Shown piece by piece: positions 63,212-64,000 of a stretch of DNA of 64,000 nucleotides. The stretch is from Octadecabacter temperatus (lineage in GTDB: Bacteria; Pseudomonadota; Alphaproteobacteria; Rhodobacterales; Rhodobacteraceae). Location of the stretch: the NCBI RefSeq assembly GCF_001187845.1, contig NZ_CP012160.1:2728001-2792000 (forward strand), read 5' to 3'. Under the pieces are notes generated by a model, which had not been told where the DNA came from, made no database searches, and was given only the letters and a program-made list of their open reading frames with translations. Both the position numbers and the translations under genes were made by a program. Position 1 is the stretch's first letter. Every line of letters starts with the position of its first letter.

Positions 63212-63964
63212 TTATTCAGCAGTCAGTTTGAAACCCAACGCTTGCCCCCAGTGAACAAATGTTCCGGTACAAACAAAGCCATTGTCACGGTAGCTACGCA
63301 ACTCACGGCGAAAGCTATGGAACGCATAGTTGTAATCAGAACTTGCGCGCGTTTTCGGGTTTAAGTGACCCAGCATTACAAACACCGACTTGCGGCTAAT
63401 GCGACAAAACTCATCAATCGATGACATCCAATCGTCAGGATGACCGGTGTGCTCCAGTGCCTGAAAGCACAACGTCGTATCAAAGCTCTTGGTCTCAAAC
63501 GGATAATATCCGTCGGTATTGTCAAAAACTGTCATCGGCAAATCAATGCTTTCGACAACGTGACGGAAGGGCCAATCAGGCTTTTCCGAGCTACTACTCT
63601 CATCTGACCAAGTTTCGGTCGCGTAATCCGTTCCCATAACGTTGTGCCCATAGTGGCGCAAAATCTCAAGCATCGCGCCGTGCCCAGTCGACACTTCCAG
63701 CACGTCTTGGGGCGACGATGTTAGGAGCTCTGGCATGTACTGTTGGACTTGGTTCCAGCAGCGTTCAACGTTGAAACGTCGATCCGTTAGCTTGTGCTGC
63801 ATCATAACACTACGGTCACGACCTGCAGCGTTTAACGGGTAATCGGACAACAGCGCAGCGGGCGGTTGGTCGCCAAATAGGGCAGCCGCATCGTCCGACG
63901 TCCGGCTTTTCCGAACCAACGTATGAACTTGTGGGTCTTTGAAGTCCTGAACGTCTTGCAACAT
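63212..63964 (-). CDS. Class I SAM-dependent methyltransferase
   Basis: A 250-aa methyltransferase-like protein. The SAM-binding motif I is VLEVSTGHGAMLEILRHYG near residue 90, the acidic end of strand 2 is in MGTDYATE, and the motif IV region is FDTTLCFQALEHTGHPDDW. The N-terminal 75 residues are not part of the fold and the C-terminus (HSFRRELRSYRDNGFVCTG) is basic. The ATG at 63964 has GAGAAGG before it. Convergent with recR; the substrate is unknown. Confidence 0.8.
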   Translation of the reverse strand: MLQDVQDFKDPQVHTLVRKSRTSDDAAALFGDQPPAALLSDYPLNAAGRDRSVMMQHKLTDRRFNVERCWNQVQQYMPELLTSSPQDVLEVSTGHGAMLEILRHYGHNVMGTDYATETWSDESSSSEKPDWPFRHVVESIDLPMTVFDNTDGYYPFETKSFDTTLCFQALEHTGHPDDWMSSIDEFCRISRKSVFVMLGHLNPKTRASSDYNYAFHSFRRELRSYRDNGFVCTGTFVHWGQALGFKLTAE

Positions 63965-64000
63965 CTGCCTTCTCTCCTTCACGTGCTCCCTTATGGGGCT

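Overview
This 64 kb window looks like the chromosome of a marine alphaproteobacterium of the Rhodobacteraceae (roseobacter group). The evidence is a MipZ division-site ATPase, a TauR/tpa/xsc taurine dissimilation cluster followed by soeABC sulfite dehydrogenase genes, a De Ley-Doudoroff type galactose operon, a membrane-anchored CycM-type cytochrome c, an alphaproteobacterial small SRP RNA and moderate-to-high GC coding sequence with many ATGA overlaps. Species cannot be named from the sequence alone.

Layout: (1) 1-4.9 kb: mipZ, a convergent multi-pass membrane protein of unknown function, and a cueR-copA copper module whose promoter carries a CueR-type operator. (2) 5.0-20.1 kb: taurine region. 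tpa comes first, then two tandem secreted Cys-rich repeat proteins (the second fused to a trypsin-like protease), then tauR and a long run xsc-pta-ackA-tauE-soeA-(46-aa membrane ORF)-soeB-soeC. Together these turn taurine into alanine, acetyl-phosphate/acetyl-CoA/acetate and sulfite, and then export the sulfite or oxidise it to sulfate. A recurring 10-bp box (nTGGnCYTAW) lies in front of tpa, tauR and xsc and is the likely TauR operator. (3) 20.1-32.6 kb: a galactoside island with iclR-ugpC on the minus strand and, divergently, an ABC transporter, GH36 alpha-galactosidase, dgoK, dgoA, a lactonase, GH42 beta-galactosidase and galM. (4) 32.6-38.6 kb: fused 5-oxoprolinase, a CAT-anticodon tRNA, an FAD-linked D-2-hydroxyacid dehydrogenase and an orphan two-TM protein next to an AT-rich gap. 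(5) 38.6-42.6 kb: haem genes hemC, hemE and hemF with a conserved unknown partner, and a small lipoprotein. (6) 42.6-47.9 kb: an unusual SDR, an rRNA-methyltransferase-like protein, clpS, a HAD hydrolase, a D,D-carboxypeptidase with SPOR domain and an FAH-family enzyme. (7) 47.9-53.8 kb: yejABEF peptide importer. (8) 53.9-64 kb: cycM, pheA, an SRPBCC protein, nudC, ffs (SRP RNA), rsgA, a phosphatase/ankyrin pair, the dnaX-ybaB-recR replication/repair operon and a methyltransferase.

Most of the window is ordinary roseobacter core and catabolic content. The least explained parts are the Cys-rich repeat/protease pair inside the taurine locus, the small membrane ORF translationally coupled between soeA and soeB, the hemF-overlapping unknown, the ankyrin-phosphatase pair, and several structured non-coding elements (TauR box arrays, the rsgA leader hairpin, the palindrome upstream of yejA). 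All functional assignments come from reading motifs by eye; no database search was run.
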